Below are positions 10,593 through 13,122 of a stretch of 13,122 nt of DNA, one piece after another. The translations under genes were made by a program, and so were the position numbers. Below the pieces are notes generated by a model that made no database searches, was not told where the DNA came from, and worked only from the letters and a program-made list of their open reading frames with translations. The DNA comes from Syntrophaceae bacterium UBA5744 (lineage in GTDB: Bacteria; Desulfobacterota; Syntrophia; Syntrophales; UBA2192): positions 1 through 13,122 of the forward strand of contig DIFQ01000152.1 of the NCBI GenBank assembly GCA_002419215.1, given 5' to 3'. Each line of letters starts with the position of its first letter. Within the stretch, counting starts at the first letter, position 1.

Positions 10593-10787
10593 ATGTGGCT
10601 GACGAAACGCCTGCATGTGAGCATCAAGTGGTTCGATCTCTGGGTCGGCATCTATTACGACCGGGATGCCCGGATCGTCTATATCTGCCCGATTCCGACG
10701 GTTTGCTTCATGTACGTCCAGAAGCCAATGCCCTATGAATTCAAGGCGGTTTATCTCTGGAAGGATTGGTGGGAGGGATGGGGATGA
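10593..10787 (+). CDS. Small aromatic-rich 64-residue phage protein
   Basis: The product is rich in Trp, Tyr and Val and looks all-beta: RLHVSIKWFDLWVGIYYDRD, then ARIVYICPIPTVCFMYVQKP. I recall this 'F-D-L-W-V-G-x-Y-x-D ... Y-x-C-P-x-P' pattern from many small phage proteins without a known function; that is unverified. GAGGGG lies six bases before the ATG. The stop overlaps the start of the next gene (ATGA). Despite the hydrophobic content there is no clean membrane helix. Confidence 0.7.
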   Translation: MWLTKRLHVSIKWFDLWVGIYYDRDARIVYICPIPTVCFMYVQKPMPYEFKAVYLWKDWWEGWG

Positions 10788-11029
10788 AGAGGCTCAAGAA
10801 GAAAGATATGGCGCGGTACCGCAAGGGCAGCACGAACGAGGCCCGGAACTGCAAGTGGTGCAGGAACTTCGTCCGCGACGTGGCTGATCATGGCAACGGG
10901 GTTCGATCGATGGCTGAATACGGCCGCTGCAAAATCATGGGTCTGGATGTCGACCGTAAATATCGCATCCGCGAGGACTTCACCTGCGACGCCCAGGTGA
11001 CGACATACCGGAATCCATACGGAAAATGA
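10784..11029 (+). CDS. 81-residue basic protein with four Cys (zinc-binding candidate)
   Basis: The ATG at 10784 overlaps the previous stop and has GGAGGG seven bases upstream; in-frame ATGs at 10766 and 10778 lack that spacing. The N-terminus is strongly basic (MKRLKKKDMARYRKG). The Cys lie in CKWC, then GRC about 27 residues later, then FTC: four in total, in an order that fits one structural metal site. The protein at 12412-12600 has a similar C-x-x-C ... C ... C order, so the two may be distant relatives. Function unknown. Confidence 0.68.
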   Translation: MKRLKKKDMARYRKGSTNEARNCKWCRNFVRDVADHGNGVRSMAEYGRCKIMGLDVDRKYRIREDFTCDAQVTTYRNPYGK

Positions 11030-11039
11030 CAGGTGCCCG

Positions 11040-11549
11040 ATGAAATTCAACTGCCCTTATTGCTCAAAGGAGCTGAACCTGATGGATCTGAAGCTGGAGC
11101 AGGATCTCACCGCGATCATCAAGATGCAGCCGCTGTTCGGCAAGCACGCAAACCTCGTGTGGGCTTACGTTTCGCTCTTCCAGGTGACGCCCATGAAGGC
11201 GAAGACCGCGAAGATCCGCTTGCTCCTCGAGGAGATGAAGGCCCTGCTGGAGCAGGAGCGCTTCAGCTACCAGAAGAAGATCTACCCGATCAGCGCCGCC
11301 GGGATCCTGCGGGCCCTGGACGTCACCGTCAAGAAGAACTTTTCCGATCACCTGGAGAACCACAACTACCTCAAGAAGGTGATGATCGGGATCTCGGAGG
11401 AGGAGTCGCGGCAGGCCTCGAAGACCGCCGAGAAGGGCCTCCGGGCGCGCGAGGAGCGGCTCCGTGACGGAGACCGGGAGGAGCGGACGGAGGCGGGCGA
11501 CAGGGAGAACCTGGCCAGAGTGAAGGGGCTTATCAAAGAAATCGGATGA
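11040..11549 (+). CDS. 169-residue early protein with N-terminal CxxC
   Basis: The protein begins MKFNCPYCSKELN with a single CPYC pair, then a helical domain (IIKMQPLFGKHANLVWAYVS, then MKAKTAKIRLLLEEMKALLE). A winged-helix-like segment follows, with YPISAAGILRALDVTVKKNF and NHNYLKKVMI. The last 50 residues are very charged (EERLRDGDREERTEAGDREN) and probably helical. This domain order resembles phage replication or primosome accessory proteins, but I cannot identify a named family. The ATG has a weak AGGT nine bases away. The stop is 12 bases before the next ATG, and that gap holds the next gene's AGGAGG. Confidence 0.72.
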   Translation: MKFNCPYCSKELNLMDLKLEQDLTAIIKMQPLFGKHANLVWAYVSLFQVTPMKAKTAKIRLLLEEMKALLEQERFSYQKKIYPISAAGILRALDVTVKKNFSDHLENHNYLKKVMIGISEEESRQASKTAEKGLRAREERLRDGDREERTEAGDRENLARVKGLIKEIG

Positions 11550-11561
11550 CAGGAGGACGCC

Positions 11562-12227
11562 ATGACGAACGCGGACCTGGGCATCAACGATCTGGGGAAG
11601 CACGACTCTCAGCTCACGTCGACCGAGCAGCACTGTCTCGACAAGCTCCAGGAGCGGGGCATCGGCCGGCCGTATGCCGTATCGGCCAGCGACCTGGCCT
11701 GGGCGATGGGGATCGGCAGCTACGACGAAAAATGCATGGAGGCCAACAAGCGCCACCTGCGCAAGCTCATCAATCACCTGATCATTTCCCACGGGCTGCC
11801 GATCATGTGCGAGGCCGGCCAGGGGGGCGGTTACTACCTCGTGGGCAATCCATCGGAGGAGACGGCAAACTATCAGCGCTTCCACCGGAGGGCCATGACG
11901 GGCCTCCTGAAGGCCTCCAGGGGCCGCAAGGGCGCCTATGTGGACAAGGTGGTCCAGCTCACCCTGGGATTCGACGACCCGGCCATGCAGGCGGCCATCG
12001 AGCGGATGAAGCTTACGCCCGACGCGGATCCCGTCCCGGCCTGGGTGCAGCTCGTGACGAGATTCCTGGACCGGATCGCGGCGGACCCCGAGGGCAACGC
12101 CGAGGTGATCCGGAGGATCCAGAAGGAGTACGGAGAAATCTTCGTCGAGCGCGCGACCATGAAGCGGCTCAAGGAGAAGACGGCCGAGTTCCAGGCACTG
12201 CTGACGGAGATCGAGGAGAGAGCATGA
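11562..12227 (+). CDS. 221-residue winged-helix-like phage regulator
   Basis: Residues about 20-95 form a winged-helix-like unit: LTSTEQHCLDKLQERGIGRP, then YAVSASDLAWAMGIG, a helix (NKRHLRKLINHLIISHGLPI) and the wing GGGYYLVGNPSEE. The 'G-L-P-I ... G-G-Y-Y-L' ending is typical for this fold in phage proteins. A helical middle (RFHRRAMTGLLKASRGRKGA) and a charged C-terminal helix (MKRLKEKTAEFQALLTEIEE) follow. AGGAGG is six bases before the ATG. The stop overlaps the next start. A role in early transcription or replication control is plausible, without direct evidence. Confidence 0.75.
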   Translation: MTNADLGINDLGKHDSQLTSTEQHCLDKLQERGIGRPYAVSASDLAWAMGIGSYDEKCMEANKRHLRKLINHLIISHGLPIMCEAGQGGGYYLVGNPSEETANYQRFHRRAMTGLLKASRGRKGAYVDKVVQLTLGFDDPAMQAAIERMKLTPDADPVPAWVQLVTRFLDRIAADPEGNAEVIRRIQKEYGEIFVERATMKRLKEKTAEFQALLTEIEERA

Positions 12228-12403
12228 TGATTTTCGTAGACATAACCGTCTTCGCGATCGCCCTGAGCTGCCTCGGCCTCGGCGCCGCCTGTGCGAAAGG
12301 GAAGGAATTCGTGGCCGCCGTCCTGATGGCGGCGCTCATCTTCGCCATCAGCGTGTATCTGACGATCACGGGCGGGGACGCGGCATGGTTCAGGTGTCTA
12401 TAG
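12224..12403 (+). CDS. 59-residue two-pass membrane protein
   Basis: The ATG at 12224 (or the adjacent ATG at 12227) overlaps the previous TGA, with AGGAGA five bases upstream. Two hydrophobic segments at about 4-23 (FVDITVFAIALSCLGLGAAC) and 28-48 (EFVAAVLMAALIFAISVYLT) are joined by a short basic turn (AKGK), so both ends should face outward if positive-inside holds. Size and topology match small holin-like or regulatory membrane proteins, but nothing more specific is visible and it sits among early genes, not lysis genes. Confidence 0.68.
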   Translation: MMIFVDITVFAIALSCLGLGAACAKGKEFVAAVLMAALIFAISVYLTITGGDAAWFRCL

Positions 12404-12411
12404 GGGGGGTT

Positions 12412-12600
12412 ATGCAAAAGCGGATCTGCAAGAACTGCGGGCACAGGAAGGACGGGCATTGTCACGCCACGGGTCTGAAGGTGGACAAGGAGATCCGGTC
12501 GTTCGACTACTACCAGCTCCTGCGAAAGCGCTTCGCCTGCACCCGGGGCGATCGGTGCCTGGTGCCGGAGAGGTTTCGAGGTAAGGAAGTAAGGAAGTAA
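12412..12600 (+). CDS. 62-residue zinc-ribbon-like protein
   Basis: From the ATG at 12412 the product starts MQKRICKNCGHRKDGHC, with Cys at 6, 9, 17, 43 and 49, sufficient for a metal-binding ribbon. The spacer has IRSFDYYQLLRKRF. The start is uncertain: a run of seven Gs ends two bases before this ATG, and an in-frame ATG at 12385 would overlap the upstream gene. The last codons and the stop lie within a tandem octamer repeat. It may be related to the four-Cys protein at 10784-11029. Confidence 0.65.
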   Translation: MQKRICKNCGHRKDGHCHATGLKVDKEIRSFDYYQLLRKRFACTRGDRCLVPERFRGKEVRK

Positions 12601-12604
12601 GGAA
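12581..12604. repeat. Octamer GTAAGGAA repeated three times at a gene junction
   Basis: Three perfect head-to-tail copies end directly before the ATG of the gemA-like gene. Each copy contains AAGGA, a usable Shine-Dalgarno core. The TAA stop of the upstream gene lies in the second/third copy boundary. A change in copy number would shift the upstream C-terminus, while leaving a ribosome binding site next to the ATG. Confidence 0.9.
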
Positions 12605-13122
12605 ATGAACACGGGCGCGAAAAAGAAGGGCATCAACGGATCGCAGCTCAAGCTGCTGAAGCTGGCCATCCGGCAGGTGGGGCTCGACGACGAGACCTAC
12701 CGCGAGATGCTTTTCTCCGTGGCCGGGGTGCGGACATCGAAGGACCTGACGCTTGCCGGATTCCAGGACGTGATGCGGCACCTGCAGACCTGCGGCTTTG
12801 TCAAGGACCACGCGGGGCACGAGTTCACGGGCTACGCGGCGAGGCTCCGCAAGTGGCAGACGGCCGTGGGAGAGCGGCCGGACATGGCCACGCCGGCGCA
12901 GCTTGCGCGGATCGAGACGGACTGGAACCTGATGCGCTGGTACTGGGCCCCGGAGGGATTCGGCAACGAGCTGCTCGCCCTGCGCGGCTTTCTCAAGAGC
13001 ATCTGCGGGGTGAGCGATCTGCGGTTCCTGCGGTTTCATCAGGCGCATAAATGCATCGAGGCGATCAAGGCAATCGGGGCCAGGAGGGATTCCCCCTCAC
13101 CCCAACCCTTGTATGTTAAGGG
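12605..13122 (+). CDS. gemA: GemA / Mu gp16-like protein (DUF1018), partial at window end
   Basis: The frame is open from ATG 12605 to the window edge, giving 172 complete codons. The N-terminus KLLKLAIRQVGLDDETYREM, then TSKDLTLAGFQDVMRHLQTC, and the C-terminal SDLRFLRFHQAHKCIEAIKA match the pattern of DUF1018 proteins (Mu gp16/GemA). These are early Mu-like phage proteins that in Mu affect host gene expression and DNA topology. In the order of Mu-like genomes it is followed by the middle-gene activator, here beyond the window. After the domain the frame runs into a third copy of the CCCTCACCCC repeat (reads SPSPQPLYVKG), so its natural end is probably altered. The octamer repeat supplies the ribosome binding site. 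Confidence 0.85.
   Translation, partial: MNTGAKKKGINGSQLKLLKLAIRQVGLDDETYREMLFSVAGVRTSKDLTLAGFQDVMRHLQTCGFVKDHAGHEFTGYAARLRKWQTAVGERPDMATPAQLARIETDWNLMRWYWAPEGFGNELLALRGFLKSICGVSDLRFLRFHQAHKCIEAIKAIGARRDSPSPQPLYVK
13092..13122. repeat. REP-like palindrome, copy 3, at the end of gemA (cut by window)
   Basis: CCCCCTCACCCCAACCC then TTGTATGTTAAGGG. It begins like copies 1 and 2; CCCTT (13106-13110) and AAGGG (13118-13122) can pair. In the gemA frame it reads SPSPQPLYVKG, which aligns with SPSPLPSPVKG from the transposase copy at 8 of 11 positions. The rest lies outside the window. Confidence 0.6.

Noticed and set aside
1..13122. CRISPR array, tRNA or rRNA genes
   Set aside because: No regularly spaced repeats and no cloverleaf or rRNA-like conserved stretches were seen.

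Overview
The window reads as the left (early) half of a Mu-like transposable prophage in a GC-rich bacterium. The small cytosine-rich phage proteins, GC-rich codon use and dispersed palindromic repeats would suit a Desulfobacterota (deltaproteobacterial) host, but the sequence does not prove the host. The core order is the Mu order: a leftward repressor, a divergent control region, a rightward Ner-like regulator, a DDE transposase (MuA family), an AAA+ ATPase (MuB family), a long run of small early genes, and a GemA/Mu gp16 (DUF1018) homologue that runs off the right edge.

Layout. 1-264: no gene found. 265-2709: five leftward genes in one possible transcription unit. These are a CI-like repressor (2053-2709), a putative lipoprotein (1315-2019), a conserved small protein reminiscent of DUF3467 (867-1229), a coiled-coil/winged-helix-like protein (473-895) and a 71-residue protein (265-480). 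By eye the genes left of the repressor are clearly less GC-rich than those to the right, which fits cargo expressed in the lysogen. 2710-2921: control region with repeated operator-like motifs and a candidate early promoter. 2922-13122: at least 20 rightward genes, many joined by ATGA or GTGA start/stop overlaps and mostly with good Shine-Dalgarno sequences.

How it works together (inference from Mu). The repressor and Ner would compete over the control region. Release would express the transposase and its ATPase partner for replicative transposition. The small genes after the ATPase look like the poorly known semi-essential early region of Mu-like phages: DNA-binding-like proteins, Cys-rich zinc-ribbon candidates and an unusual number of short membrane proteins. 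The late activator (Mor/C type), nuclease inhibitor and head/tail genes are not in the window.

Most unusual points: (a) palindromic REP-like repeats of several kinds lie in the prophage, and one kind is translated in frame inside three different genes (transposase, a membrane protein, gemA); (b) a 103-residue protein appears to join a MuA-type DNA-binding domain to a membrane helix, immediately before the transposase; (c) a near-identical 13-mer sits in opposite orientation at the start of each of the two divergent regulators; (d) an uncharacterised leftward cargo operon follows the repressor; (e) two simple repeats, (GA)n and an octamer x3, sit where slippage would change a protein end or a ribosome binding site.
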